This document shows positions 6,758-15,098 of a stretch of DNA of 64,000 nt, piece after piece (position 1 is the stretch's first letter; every line of letters begins with the position of its first letter). The DNA is from Allosphingosinicella vermicomposti (lineage in GTDB: Bacteria > Pseudomonadota > Alphaproteobacteria > Sphingomonadales > Sphingomonadaceae): NCBI RefSeq assembly GCF_003012815.1, contig NZ_PXYJ01000002.1:248001-312000 (forward strand). The letters are read 5' to 3'. The notes below the pieces were generated by a model. The model was not told where the DNA came from. It did no database searches and was given only the letters and a program-made list of their open reading frames with translations. The position numbers and the translations under genes were made by a program.

Positions 6758-8374
6758 ATGCGTTTCGCTCTTCCTGCCGCCCTTCTCGCGGCTATTTCGC
6801 TGGCATCGGTATCGGTCGCGCAGACGGCGGATCAGCCGGACTTTACGGCGGAGGGCTTCCGGAGCCATGTCGCGTTCCTGTCCGACGATCTGCTCGAAGG
6901 GCGCGACGCGGGGACGCGGGGTTATGACATTGCGGCCCGTTATGTTGCGACGCAGTTCGAAGGGCTGGGCCTCAAGCCGGGCAATGGCGGCAGCTGGTAT
7001 CAGGAGGTGCCGTTCGGCGATTATCGCGTGGCGGAAGGGTCGACGCTGACCATCGGCGGGAAGGCTTTTCCGCATAATGGCGACATATTGCTCTATCCCG
7101 GCGCGGACGCGCAGCTCAGCCTTGAGGCGCCGGTGGTGTTCGCGGGCTACGGCCTCGATGCGCCCGAGCGCGGCTTCAACGATTATGCCGGGCTCGACGT
7201 GAAGGGGAAGATCGTTGCGGTGCTGAGCGGCTATCCCAAGGGGACTGCCAGCGATGTTGGCGCACATCTGACCAGCGAAAAGGGGCTGATGGCGCAGAAG
7301 AATGGCGCCGTGGGCATGATCACGATCCGCAACAGTGCCGAGATGAAGCGGCGCTCGTGGAATGCGGTCAAGGCCAATGCGAGCCATGGCAACATCACCT
7401 GGTCCGAAAACGGCAAACCTTATTCCGCGGCGCCGAATATCCGCTTTTCCGCAACGCTCGATCAGTCAGCGGCCGAGGATTTGTTCGCGGGCGCGCGGAC
7501 GCCGCTGAAGACGGTGCTGGCCCAAGCCGACAAGGCTGGCGGCAAGCCCAAGGGCTTTGCGCTGAAGCCGAGTGTCAAGGTGGAGCAGCAGACGACGGCC
7601 AAAACCTTCTCCAGCCCGAATGTGCTGGCGGTGCTCCCGGGCTCCGATCCGGCGCTGGCCAATGAATATGTGCTGCTGATGGCGCATCTTGACCATGTCG
7701 GCACCGATCCCAGCATTCAGGGCGACCAGATCCACAATGGCGCGATGGACAATGCGACGGGCATCGCGACGCTCATCGAAGTGGCCGAGGCGATGGCGGC
7801 ATCCCCCAACCGGCCCAAGCGGCCGATCCTGTTCGCGGCGGTGACGGCGGAAGAGGATGGCCTGCGCGGATCGCAATTCCTCGCCAAGCATCCGGTGCTG
7901 GGCAACGGCAAGGTGGTGGGTGTCGTCAACCTCGACATGCCGGTGCTCACTTACGACTTTCAGGACGTGATCGCGTTCGGCGCCGAACATTCGACGATGG
8001 GCCAGGCGGTGGCGCGCGCGGGGGCGAGCATGGGCGTCAAGCTGATCGACGATCCGCTGCCGCAGGAGGGGCTCTTCACTCGTTCGGACCATTATCGCTT
8101 CGTGCAGGAGGGCATTCCGTCCGTATTCCTGATGACCGGTTTTGGCGGCGAAGGGCAGGAGCGCTTCATGCACTTCCTGCAGAATGATTATCACAAGCCG
8201 TCCGACGAGATCGATCTGCCGTTCAACTGGCAGGCCGGTGCCAAATTCGCGCGGATCAACTATTTGATCGCCCGTGAGATTGCCGATGGGGCGGAAGCGC
8301 CGCGTTGGTATCGGGGCAGCTTCTTTGGCGATGTGTTCGCGAAGGATCAGCCAAAGGCGGCACCGGTTAAGTGA
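6758..8374 (+). CDS. secreted M28-family zinc metallopeptidase
   Basis: 538 residues. MRFALPAALLAAISLASVSVA is a signal peptide; GGGGA lies 6 bases before the ATG at 6758. A PA-type insert (VVFAGYGLDAPERGFNDYAGLDVKGKIV) precedes the peptidase domain. All zinc ligands of the M28 fold are present: LMAHLDHVG, GAMDNATG, TAEEDGLRGS, NLDMP and SDHY. It is probably a periplasmic aminopeptidase or a similar peptide hydrolase; substrate unknown. Monocistronic between two repeat regions. Confidence 0.9.
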   Translation: MRFALPAALLAAISLASVSVAQTADQPDFTAEGFRSHVAFLSDDLLEGRDAGTRGYDIAARYVATQFEGLGLKPGNGGSWYQEVPFGDYRVAEGSTLTIGGKAFPHNGDILLYPGADAQLSLEAPVVFAGYGLDAPERGFNDYAGLDVKGKIVAVLSGYPKGTASDVGAHLTSEKGLMAQKNGAVGMITIRNSAEMKRRSWNAVKANASHGNITWSENGKPYSAAPNIRFSATLDQSAAEDLFAGARTPLKTVLAQADKAGGKPKGFALKPSVKVEQQTTAKTFSSPNVLAVLPGSDPALANEYVLLMAHLDHVGTDPSIQGDQIHNGAMDNATGIATLIEVAEAMAASPNRPKRPILFAAVTAEEDGLRGSQFLAKHPVLGNGKVVGVVNLDMPVLTYDFQDVIAFGAEHSTMGQAVARAGASMGVKLIDDPLPQEGLFTRSDHYRFVQEGIPSVFLMTGFGGEGQERFMHFLQNDYHKPSDEIDLPFNWQAGAKFARINYLIAREIADGAEAPRWYRGSFFGDVFAKDQPKAAPVK

Positions 8375-8390
8375 GGGCAATCACCCTTCA

Positions 8391-8463
8391 GCCGCTAGGG
8401 CTGAACTTGTCGAAGCCCGGAACCAGCTGGAACCGCCCTTCGACAAGCTCAGGACTAGCGGGT
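8391..8463. repeat. inverted pair of the TGTCGAAG repeat family after the M28 gene
   Basis: CCGCTAGGGCTGAACTTGTC is matched in inverse by GACAAGCTCAGGACTAGCGG, making a long stem 17 bases after the peptidase stop. It has no T-run, so it is a repeat-derived hairpin rather than a standard terminator. Confidence 0.75.
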
Positions 8464-8667
8464 GGGGGGTAGGGCTTTTTCTAAACCAGAGCGGGCCTGC
8501 AATTGGGCACAGTTCGGGTCATCAGACGAGGTGTTTCTCCGTAGCGCCAAGCCCCCTCCCCCGGGCCCCTCGTTCATCTGGCGTACAGGTTCCAAAATGG
8601 ATTTTCAGCAGGCTCGTTAACCACGTTTTCGGGCCTGTTTTGAACGCCTTATGAGGGGGTGGCAGCA

Positions 8668-9006
8668 ATGCCCATGTATGTGTACCACGCTGAGGGTTAT
8701 CCCGTCGGCTTCCGGTTCGGCGACTATATTCACGACATGAATGGCGATGCGGTGGGCCGGATACTGGGCTCCCACGTTTTTCGCCTCGACGGCGCTTATG
8801 TCGGCGAGTGGTTCAAGGAAACAGTGGTGGCCAAGCCCACCCATACGCCCCGTCCGATCCTGCCAATGAAGCGGCCGGACTGGGTGCCCTCGCCAGGCCT
8901 GAGCTTTTCCCGCCGGGCCGTCGTCAATTATGGATATGAGGACGTATTCCATCTTCTCGCCGAACCGATGCTTTTGGAAGACGAATATCGGATGGCGGCC
9001 GAATAG
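8668..9006 (+). CDS. small soluble protein of unknown function
   Basis: 112 residues rich in beta-strand: MYVYHAEGYPVGFRFGDYIHDMNGDAVGRILGSHVFRLDGAYVGEWFKETVV. The alternating hairpins with the GxYIxDxxGxxVGR pattern resemble small beta-flower proteins, but that is a tentative fold guess. GAGGGGG lies 8 bases upstream of the ATG at 8668; GTG 8659 and ATG 8674 are alternatives. It is preceded by a repeat-rich gap of about 290 bases with nothing else recognisable. Confidence 0.65.
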   Translation: MPMYVYHAEGYPVGFRFGDYIHDMNGDAVGRILGSHVFRLDGAYVGEWFKETVVAKPTHTPRPILPMKRPDWVPSPGLSFSRRAVVNYGYEDVFHLLAEPMLLEDEYRMAAE

Positions 9007-9009
9007 AGC

Positions 9010-9037
9010 GGAACCAGCCCCACCTCTCCCGCGTTTG
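9010..9037 (+). promoter_or_regulatory. candidate EcfG (general stress sigma) promoter
   Basis: GGAAC at 9010-9014, 17-base spacer, CGTTTG at 9032-9037: the alphaproteobacterial EcfG consensus GGAAC-N16/17-CGTT. It lies just after the 8668-9006 gene and 132 bases before the PRC-barrel gene. Confidence 0.5.
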
Positions 9038-9042
9038 GGTGG

Positions 9043-9131
9043 GATCGCAAAGGTGAGTTGGAAAACGCCGCCTTTAAAGGTGGCTCAAGAGGGGCTTCAG
9101 CTTTCTAAGCTGGGGCCCCTCGCGCTTTTTT
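9043..9131 (+). ncRNA. candidate stress small RNA (or structured 5' leader of the PRC-barrel gene)
   Basis: An EcfG-like promoter would start transcription near 9043. The next 90 bases hold one hairpin (GCCGCCTTTAAAGGTGGC, 9068-9085) and then a terminator, giving a discrete RNA of about 90 nt with no open frame of note. The alternative is that the second hairpin only ends the upstream gene and the RNA is a leader. No family is recognised. Confidence 0.3.
9089..9131 (+). terminator. strong intrinsic terminator
   Basis: GAGGGGC TT CAGCTT / AAGCTG GG GCCCCTC, a 15-bp stem including two T-G pairs with a 3-base loop, then GCGC and six T. It ends either the 8668 gene or the candidate small RNA. 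Confidence 0.8.
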
Positions 9132-9168
9132 CGGCCCGCTAAGTGTCGAACAAGGACGGGAGGTTCCC

Positions 9169-9573
9169 ATGATCGAAATGGAACAAGTCACGGTCCAATC
9201 CACGGACGAGGTCACCGATTTCCAACATGAACTGATTTCTTCGCGCAGGGTGGAAGGCACGCCTGTTTTCAATACCCGGGGCGAGAAACTGGGTCACGTT
9301 CACTCCGTGATGATCGGCAAAAGAAACGGCAAGGTCGCCTATGCGGTGATGTCGTTCGGCGGTTTCCTCGGTATGCGCGAACATGTGCACCCCGTGCCGT
9401 GGGAGCTTTTATCCTACGATGTCGACCTCGTCGGTTATGTCGTGGACCTGACGCGCGATCAACTGAGGGGCGCGCCGGCGATGCGCCTAGACGAGGCCGA
9501 CAGGCCCCAAGGCGAGGATTATGACGCGCAGGTGTCCCAATATTATGGGACGATGAACTGGTGGGGCCTATAA
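9169..9573 (+). CDS. PRC-barrel domain protein
   Basis: 134 residues. Residues 28-90 form a PRC barrel: VEGTPVFNTRGEKLGHVHSVMIGKRNGKVAYAVMSFGGFLGMREHVHPVPWELL. The acidic C-terminal tail ends in QYYGTMNWWGL. PRC-barrel proteins of this size in alphaproteobacteria are often general-stress genes; the EcfG-like site upstream would fit if transcription reads through the intervening hairpin. GGACGGGAGG precedes the ATG. Confidence 0.85.
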   Translation: MIEMEQVTVQSTDEVTDFQHELISSRRVEGTPVFNTRGEKLGHVHSVMIGKRNGKVAYAVMSFGGFLGMREHVHPVPWELLSYDVDLVGYVVDLTRDQLRGAPAMRLDEADRPQGEDYDAQVSQYYGTMNWWGL

Positions 9574-9637
9574 GCTCGCTCCCCTGACCGACGGGGCGCA
9601 ACTTGCCAAGGCGTCCGGCTTTGGCAAGGATGGCGCG

Positions 9638-10036
9638 ATGACCACCGAACTCACCGTGCTCGCCTGGGGCTGCGTCCTCGCCATCGTTCACATCTTCGCC
9701 GCGATCCGGGTGAAGACGCGGCAATATGGCACCGCCTGGAACATGGGCGCGCGCGACGAGGATCTGCCGCCGCCCCAGCCGATCGTCGGCCGCCTCGAGC
9801 GGGCGCGGGACAATTATCTGGAAACATTCCCGATCGTCATCGCCGCGATCTTGATCGTGACGGTGTCGGGATCAAGCAGCGATCTGACCGAAGCAGGCGC
9901 GCTACTGTGGATCGGCGCGCGGATCTTTTATCTGCCGCTCTATGCGGCGGGAATTCCAAAGATCCGGACCTTTATATTCCTGCTCAGCATGATCGGGATC
10001 GCATTGATCCTCGCCCCGTCGCTCTGGCCGCAATAG
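9638..10036 (+). CDS. MAPEG-family membrane protein
   Basis: 132 residues, four membrane helices. The helix-2 signature RLERARDNYLETFPIVIAAILIV (residues about 50-72) is the MAPEG motif ERxxxNxxExxP. Human members are glutathione-dependent; bacterial members like this one have no assigned substrate. Start ATG 9638 follows AAGGATGG. Confidence 0.88.
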   Translation: MTTELTVLAWGCVLAIVHIFAAIRVKTRQYGTAWNMGARDEDLPPPQPIVGRLERARDNYLETFPIVIAAILIVTVSGSSSDLTEAGALLWIGARIFYLPLYAAGIPKIRTFIFLLSMIGIALILAPSLWPQ

Positions 10037-10039
10037 GCT

Positions 10040-10216
10040 TTAGCTGCCGGCCTGCGCGCTGCCCTCCACATAACGTGTCTCGAGCTTGTCGGCGCTCATT
10101 TCATATTCGATTGCCATTTGCTCCAGCATCGCTGCTGTCGGTCTGTGCTGCGTGGCGCGGGCCTGGGAGCGGCATTGGTCCGCACGGCCGCGAAGCTCGC
10201 TGATTTGGTCGTCCAA
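10040..10216 (-). CDS. small coiled-coil protein, 58 residues
   Basis: A minus-strand frame from TTG 10216 to TAA 10040 encodes LDDQISELRGRADQCRSQAR and continues ATQHRPTAAMLEQMAIEYEM, then SADKLETRYVEGSAQAGS. The pattern (R-A-x-x-C-R-x-x-A ... L-x-x-M-A-x-x-Y-E) is that of small helical proteins common in sphingomonads with no known role. AAAGG lies about 9 bases before the TTG. The start codon is the weak point; the protein-like amino acid pattern is the support. Confidence 0.5.
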   Translation of the reverse strand: MDDQISELRGRADQCRSQARATQHRPTAAMLEQMAIEYEMSADKLETRYVEGSAQAGS

Positions 10217-10307
10217 TCATGTCTGCCTTTCAAAAGGCAAGCTAGGGACGAAGGAGCCTGCAACCCATTCAACGAGCAGCGAGAAGCCCTAAGCCTTTCG
10301 ATATAGG

Positions 10308-11855
10308 TCAGTCCGCGATTACCGGCGGGCCGCCCCCTCCCCGTGCCTTGCGCAGCAGCAACAGCAACGGCAACGAGGCAAGCGTGATGAGCATCATCAG
10401 GTGGAAATCGTCGATATAGGCGATCATCATCGCCTGCCGGTTGATTTCCGCATTAAGCATGGCGAGCGCCGCATCGCCATTCGCGCCGAGGCGGTCGATC
10501 AAGGCGGGGTCCACGCCTTGCAACTGGCTCTGCGTTACGTTGGACGCAATATCGGCGTGGCTCACCTGCAGGTTGCGCGAAAGGAGCGTCGTCACCACCG
10601 AAATGCCGATAGATCCCCCGATGCTGCGCGACAGGTTGAGAAGGCTTGCGGCCGTCGTCCGGTAGCGTGCTGCCAGCGTCCCGAACGCGAGCGTATTGAG
10701 CGGCACGAAGATGAGGCCGAGCCCGAGGCCCTGAATGACGCCGCTGATGATGATGGGCCGCGAGTCCATGTCGAGCGAGAAGCCGGACATCTGCCAGAGC
10801 GAAAAGGCCATGAGGCCGAAGCCCGACAGGATGAGCAAGCGCGCATCGACCTTCCCGACAAGCCGCCCCGCGAGCATCATCGAGATCAATGTTCCAACGC
10901 CGCGCGGCGCGGTGAGGAAGCCCGATTGGAGCACTGAGTAGCCCATCAGCCGCTGAAGAAGCGGCGGCAGAAGAGCGAGGCCCGCGAGCAAAAGCACGCC
11001 GGTCACCGCCATGAAGACGAGGCCGGTGGCGAAGTTGCGGTCGACGAACATTTTGGGATCGAAGATCGGGTTTTTCGCCGTCAGCATGTGGACGACGAAC
11101 ATCCAGGCGCCCGCAATCGCGATGCCGAGCTCGATCCACACTTCCCAGCTTTGGAACCAGTCCAGCTGCTCGCCGCGATCGAGCATCATCTGGAGCCCAC
11201 CGATGGCAAGGGCGAGGAGCGCGAAACCGAACAGGTCGAAGCGTTTCGAAACCTTTGGCGTCGAGGGCATGTAACGGATGAGCATGACGGTCGCGAGGAC
11301 GCCGACGGGGAGGTTCACCAGGAACACCCACCGCCAGTTGAAGCTGTCGGTCAGCCAGCCGCCGAGAACCGGGCCAAGGATCGGGCCGATCATTACGCCG
11401 CCGCCGAACAGGGCCATGGCCTTGGCGTGCTTTTCAGGGGGGTTGATGTCGAAGAGGGTCGCCTGGGCGAGCGGCACGATGAATGCGCCCGCCACGCCCT
11501 GAAGCGCGCGGAACAGCACCATTTCCGGCATATTCTGCGCCACGGCACAAAGGACCGACGCGATGGTGAAGCCGATCACCGTCCAGATGAAGAGCCGTTT
11601 GCGCCCTACCTTGTCGGCGAGCCAGCCGGTGATCGGAATAGCGACGGCCGACGCGACGATGTAGCTTGTCAGCACCCAGTTGATCGTTTCCGACGTCGCG
11701 CCAAGGCTCGTCTGCATATGCGGAAGTGCGACGTTGGCGATCGTGGTGTCGAGCACCTGCATGAGCGTACCCAGCATCACCGCGATGGTGATGAGCATAC
11801 GCTCCAGCCCTTCCGGCCGTGCCGCGGCGGGCGCAGGGAGGGCGGCGGTTGCCAT
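10308..11855 (-). CDS. emrB: DHA2-family multidrug efflux MFS transporter (EmrB type)
   Basis: 515 residues, 14 predicted membrane helices. The DHA2 motifs are present: VLDTTIANVALPHMQTSLG, GWLADKVGRKRLF and the GPVLGGWLTDSFNWRWVFLVNLPVG stretch. It works as a proton antiporter with the EmrA-type adaptor encoded 3 bases upstream, probably with an outer-membrane channel encoded elsewhere. Third gene of the marR-emrA-emrB operon. Confidence 0.93.
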   Translation of the reverse strand: MATAALPAPAAARPEGLERMLITIAVMLGTLMQVLDTTIANVALPHMQTSLGATSETINWVLTSYIVASAVAIPITGWLADKVGRKRLFIWTVIGFTIASVLCAVAQNMPEMVLFRALQGVAGAFIVPLAQATLFDINPPEKHAKAMALFGGGVMIGPILGPVLGGWLTDSFNWRWVFLVNLPVGVLATVMLIRYMPSTPKVSKRFDLFGFALLALAIGGLQMMLDRGEQLDWFQSWEVWIELGIAIAGAWMFVVHMLTAKNPIFDPKMFVDRNFATGLVFMAVTGVLLLAGLALLPPLLQRLMGYSVLQSGFLTAPRGVGTLISMMLAGRLVGKVDARLLILSGFGLMAFSLWQMSGFSLDMDSRPIIISGVIQGLGLGLIFVPLNTLAFGTLAARYRTTAASLLNLSRSIGGSIGISVVTTLLSRNLQVSHADIASNVTQSQLQGVDPALIDRLGANGDAALAMLNAEINRQAMMIAYIDDFHLMMLITLASLPLLLLLRKARGGGGPPVIAD

Positions 11856-11858
11856 CGC

Positions 11859-12926
11859 TTAGCGCGCGGCCACCTGTTGCGGGGCGCGGCCTTTCGTATC
11901 GATCGATACTTCGGCGGACAGGCCGGCGATCATCGGGCGGCCCGGGGTTTCGTCGAGCGCGATGCGGACGGGAACGCGTTGCGTCACCTTGACCCAATTG
12001 CCGGTCGCATTTTGCGCGGGAAGGACGGAGAATTCGGATCCGGTCCCTGCCCCGATGCTGGCGACATGGCCGTGAACCGTCATACCCGGATAAGCGTCGA
12101 GCTCGATTTCGGCAGGCTGGCCTATTGTCATTTCGGCAAGATCGGTTTCCTTGTAATTGGCCTCGACCCAAGTGTCGCCGCTCCGCACGATGGTAATGAC
12201 GGGCACGCCAGCGACGACCGCGTTGCCGACCTGCAAGCGATCCGCCTGGCTGACATAGCCATCTCCAGGTGCGCGAATTTCGGTGCGTTGAAGATCGAGC
12301 AAGGCCTTGTCCCGCGCAACGCGGGCCGCCTCGATCGCGGGCTGGCTTGCACTGCCGCCGCTGGCGAGAGCCGATCGCGCGGTTGCCGCTTCAGCCTGCG
12401 CATTGGCGAGGCGTTCGCGTGCTTCCTGGACGGCATGTTCGGCTTGTTCGTAGCGGGCGCGCGTAGTGAAGCCGCGCCCGAGAAGCTCGGCGTAGCGAGT
12501 GAATTCCTTTTGCGTGAAGCCGAGGTTCGCCTGCGCGCCCGCAATGTCGGCGCCCGTCCCCGCCGACCGGGTTTCGAGCTGATTCACTTGCACCTGCGCC
12601 GCCGCGATCTGCGCCTCCGCCTGCGCGAGCGCGATGCGATAGGGCCGCTGATCGAGCACGAAGAGCAGATCGCCCTTCTTCACCCGCTGGTTCTCGCGCA
12701 CATGGACCTGCGCAATCGTTCCGGCGACTTCGGTGCTCACCGAAACCTTATCCTGCGCGACATAGGCATTATCCGTGGAGACGTAGCGCCCCGAGGTCAG
12801 CCAGAAATAGCCGCCGATTATCGCCAGCAGCAGAGGCACAGAAATAAGGAGCAGGGTGCGCACGATCGGCTTCCGCCGCGCAGGAACCTCCACCGCCATG
12901 TCGTCCATCGTCATTGCCTTGTTCAT
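11859..12926 (-). CDS. emrA: HlyD-type periplasmic adaptor (EmrA type)
   Basis: 355 residues: one N-terminal membrane helix (RTLLLISVPLLLAIIGGYFWL), a lipoyl half-motif TDNAYVAQDKVSVSTEVAGTI, VRENQRVKKGDLLFVLDQRPY, a long coiled-coil hairpin (residues about 95-195), then the second lipoyl half and beta-barrel (IRAPGDGYVSQADRLQVGN). It links EmrB to an outer-membrane channel. Its ATG overlaps the end of marR by 4 bases. Confidence 0.93.
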   Translation of the reverse strand: MNKAMTMDDMAVEVPARRKPIVRTLLLISVPLLLAIIGGYFWLTSGRYVSTDNAYVAQDKVSVSTEVAGTIAQVHVRENQRVKKGDLLFVLDQRPYRIALAQAEAQIAAAQVQVNQLETRSAGTGADIAGAQANLGFTQKEFTRYAELLGRGFTTRARYEQAEHAVQEARERLANAQAEAATARSALASGGSASQPAIEAARVARDKALLDLQRTEIRAPGDGYVSQADRLQVGNAVVAGVPVITIVRSGDTWVEANYKETDLAEMTIGQPAEIELDAYPGMTVHGHVASIGAGTGSEFSVLPAQNATGNWVKVTQRVPVRIALDETPGRPMIAGLSAEVSIDTKGRAPQQVAAR

Positions 12927-13366
12927 ATCGCCTTCCGCACGGCCCCTGCGCCGCCTTTGCTGAGATTGTCCCTGATCCGCGCCATGACCGAGAGCGCCTG
13001 ACGCCGTTCTTCCGGAGAGATGCCCGCCAGCGCATCGCGGTGCATGGCGATCCCGATGTCCTGCAATTCGGCAAGAACGGGGCGAGCCTTGTCAGTCAGG
13101 TGAATACGCCAGGCACGTCGGTCCTCTTCATCCTTGCGGCGCTCGACCAGGCCCGCTTCTTCAAGCCTGTCGACCATCCGGCACAAGGTGATCGGTTCGA
13201 CATCCAGATCGTCCGCAATATCAACCTGCCGCATACCGTCACGGCGCGACAGGCGCGCGAGCACACGCCATTGCGCGCGTGTTGCGCCGAGGGCCGCGGC
13301 GCGCCGGTCGAAATCGCGGCGCAGGATGCGCGCCGTCTCGACCACATCGAATCCGAACGTTTCCAT
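12923..13366 (-). CDS. MarR-family repressor of the efflux operon
   Basis: 147 residues with a MarR winged helix: RVLARLSRRDGMRQVDIADDLDVEPITLCRMVDRLEEAGLVERRKDEEDRRAWRIHLTDKA. The start at 13366 (METFGFDVV) is chosen because the family N-terminus begins there and the operator palindrome lies directly upstream; longer frames would read through it. There is no strong ribosome site, so the message may have a very short leader. Likely represses its own operon until a drug-like ligand binds. Confidence 0.85.
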   Translation of the reverse strand: METFGFDVVETARILRRDFDRRAAALGATRAQWRVLARLSRRDGMRQVDIADDLDVEPITLCRMVDRLEEAGLVERRKDEEDRRAWRIHLTDKARPVLAELQDIGIAMHRDALAGISPEERRQALSVMARIRDNLSKGGAGAVRKAI

Positions 13367-13374
13367 ATTCAGGC

Positions 13375-13398
13375 ATATAATAAGTAGGCTTATTATAT
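13375..13398. promoter_or_regulatory. MarR operator palindrome
   Basis: ATATAATAAG TAGG CTTATTATAT: two perfect 10-base inverted arms around TAGG, 9 bases upstream of the marR start. The size and AT-rich arms fit a MarR dimer site, and the TATAAT-like core would overlap the promoter -10. Confidence 0.8.
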
Positions 13399-13617
13399 TC
13401 AACAGTGAAACGGGGGTCGCTGGTTTCACCTTGTTAGAAGGCAGACTTTGGCCGACGTATTTCTCCATGACGTTGAGCTTACTTATTTCAGCGGCTTACA
13501 TCATTCAGGCTACCTTGAGCCCGACGGCCCCTCTGTCGCCAAAAGTCTGCGTTGACGCGCGCAATCTGTTCGTGTCAATCGGGCTGGATCGCAGGGAGAC
13601 TGCGATTTCGCTGATAT

Positions 13618-13691
13618 GCGGGCGTAGCTCAATGGTAGAGCAGAAGCTTCCCAAGCTTACGACGAGGGTTCGATTCCCTTCGCCCGCTCCA
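13618..13691 (+). tRNA. tRNA-Gly, anticodon CCC
   Basis: A 74-base cloverleaf: acceptor GCGGGCG / CGCCCGC, D-arm GCTC..GAGC, anticodon loop TTCCCAA (anticodon CCC), T-arm AGGG TTCGATT CCCT, encoded CCA. It closely resembles E. coli glyU. Confidence 0.96.
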
Positions 13692-13747
13692 GGCATAAGC
13701 GCAGCCCTTGGCTAGTATAGGTGCGTGTCTTACGCTAGGCGGCAAAT

Positions 13748-14119
13748 ATGAACGTCGCGGACATCGGCACCACCCAATATGCCGACATCAAGATTTTTGT
13801 CGAAGCCTATACTGGTCTGGAGCGGGATGCGCTGCACGTCCACCTCGCGCTGCTTCTATATCTGCTCGCGATGTTCATATTCCGACAGACGCGCCGCAGC
13901 CGTTTGCCCTGGCTGGTCGTGCTAGCGGTCGAGTTGCTGAACGAGATGTTCGATATCCGGCGTGCTCAGATGGGCGGAAGCCCCATTGCCTGGGATGAAG
14001 GTCTTAAGGATCTCTGGAATACGATGTTGTGGCCGACGGTGCTGCTCGTCATCGGGCGCTACACGACATTGTTCGAGCATCGCAGCCACCATTCCCGGCA
14101 GAGAGACGACCTGAGCTAG
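13748..14119 (+). CDS. small membrane protein of unknown function
   Basis: 123 residues. Two or three hydrophobic segments (LALLLYLLAMFIF, LPWLVVLAVELLNEMFDI, MLWPTVLLVIGRYTTLF). The ELLNEMFD and WDEGLKDLWNT stretches look conserved, with a VanZ-like feel, but I cannot assign a function. Its stop overlaps the stop of the convergent cinA-like gene by 4 bases. Confidence 0.65.
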   Translation: MNVADIGTTQYADIKIFVEAYTGLERDALHVHLALLLYLLAMFIFRQTRRSRLPWLVVLAVELLNEMFDIRRAQMGGSPIAWDEGLKDLWNTMLWPTVLLVIGRYTTLFEHRSHHSRQRDDLS

Positions 14120-14874
14120 ATTGCGCCGTCGACCGGCTCCCGGCCATCGGCGGCGAGCGCGGCGATCAGGGCGTTTGCGCAGCGGTCCAGCGTCTCTGCA
14201 TCGGTGCTCCGCAAAACGAAATTGGCGCCGCCTCGCCCGTCCTTGAAGAAGGGGTAGGAGCCGATCTGGCAGCCGGGATACGCCTTTTCCGTTTCCGCAA
14301 GCAGGGCGGCGACTTCGCTTTCCGCGACCCGGCAGCCGACCGTGCGGGACAGGAGTGGCCGGCCACCTTCCAGCTGGCCGGACAAAGCCTCCAGCATAAG
14401 CGTTGTGATGTGCGGCACACCGGCGAGGATGAAGATGTTGCCGACCCGGATGCCGGGCGCGCCGGACATCTTGTTTTCAATGAGGTCCGCGCCGTCGGGC
14501 ACGCGCGCCATGCGCAAGCGCGCTTCGCTAACGCCGCCGCGATCCTTGTAATAATCCTCGAGGATTGCGCGGGCGGCGGGGTGCACGACGACCGGGACGC
14601 CGAGCGCCGCCGCGATCGCATCGACGGTAATGTCATCATGCGTCGGGCCGATGCCGCCGGTCGTGAAGAGATAGTCATAGCCTTCGCGCAATTCATTGAC
14701 GGCTACGACGATCCGATCCTGAACGTCCGGCACGATCCTCACTTCGGCGAGGCGGATGCCCTGCAGGTTGAGCCATTGTGCCACCTGCGCCACATTCTTG
14801 TCCTGAGTCCGGCCCGACAGGATTTCGTCGCCGATAATGATAAGGCCCGCGGTCCAGATCCGTTCGTTCGTCAT
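14116..14874 (-). CDS. CinA-like molybdopterin-binding-domain protein
   Basis: 252 residues of the MoaB/MogA fold: AGLIIIGDEILSGRTQDKNVAQVAQWLNLQGI, then YLFTTGGIGPTHDDITVDAIAAALG, the motif shared by CinA and molybdopterin-binding proteins. The C-terminal deamidase domain of full CinA is absent, as in many alphaproteobacterial homologues. Activity may be nucleotide or cofactor-related repair; not settled. Start 14874 (MTNERIW) follows AGGG. Confidence 0.85.
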   Translation of the reverse strand: MTNERIWTAGLIIIGDEILSGRTQDKNVAQVAQWLNLQGIRLAEVRIVPDVQDRIVVAVNELREGYDYLFTTGGIGPTHDDITVDAIAAALGVPVVVHPAARAILEDYYKDRGGVSEARLRMARVPDGADLIENKMSGAPGIRVGNIFILAGVPHITTLMLEALSGQLEGGRPLLSRTVGCRVAESEVAALLAETEKAYPGCQIGSYPFFKDGRGGANFVLRSTDAETLDRCANALIAALAADGREPVDGAI

Positions 14875-15098
14875 GCCCTGCCTATAGACCGGAAGCCGCA
14901 CCTTTGTCGAAGGCCCAAGGGTCCGGACTCAATAATAGAGTGGGTTGGGATCGCCTGGAGAGTGAAGCGGCGGGCCGTCCTTTGCCGCGTGGCTGCGTCG
15001 TTTCGTCGGTCACGATGCATGAGCATCGCTCGCCTCCTCTCTCCTCGCCAGACAACAAACGCCAACCCGTCACAACCCGCTCCCTAAGAGTACGGACC

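Noticed and set aside
11088..13001. A 637-codon plus-strand open frame opposite emrAB
   Set aside because: Antisense shadow of the efflux operon, with no domain or ribosome site.
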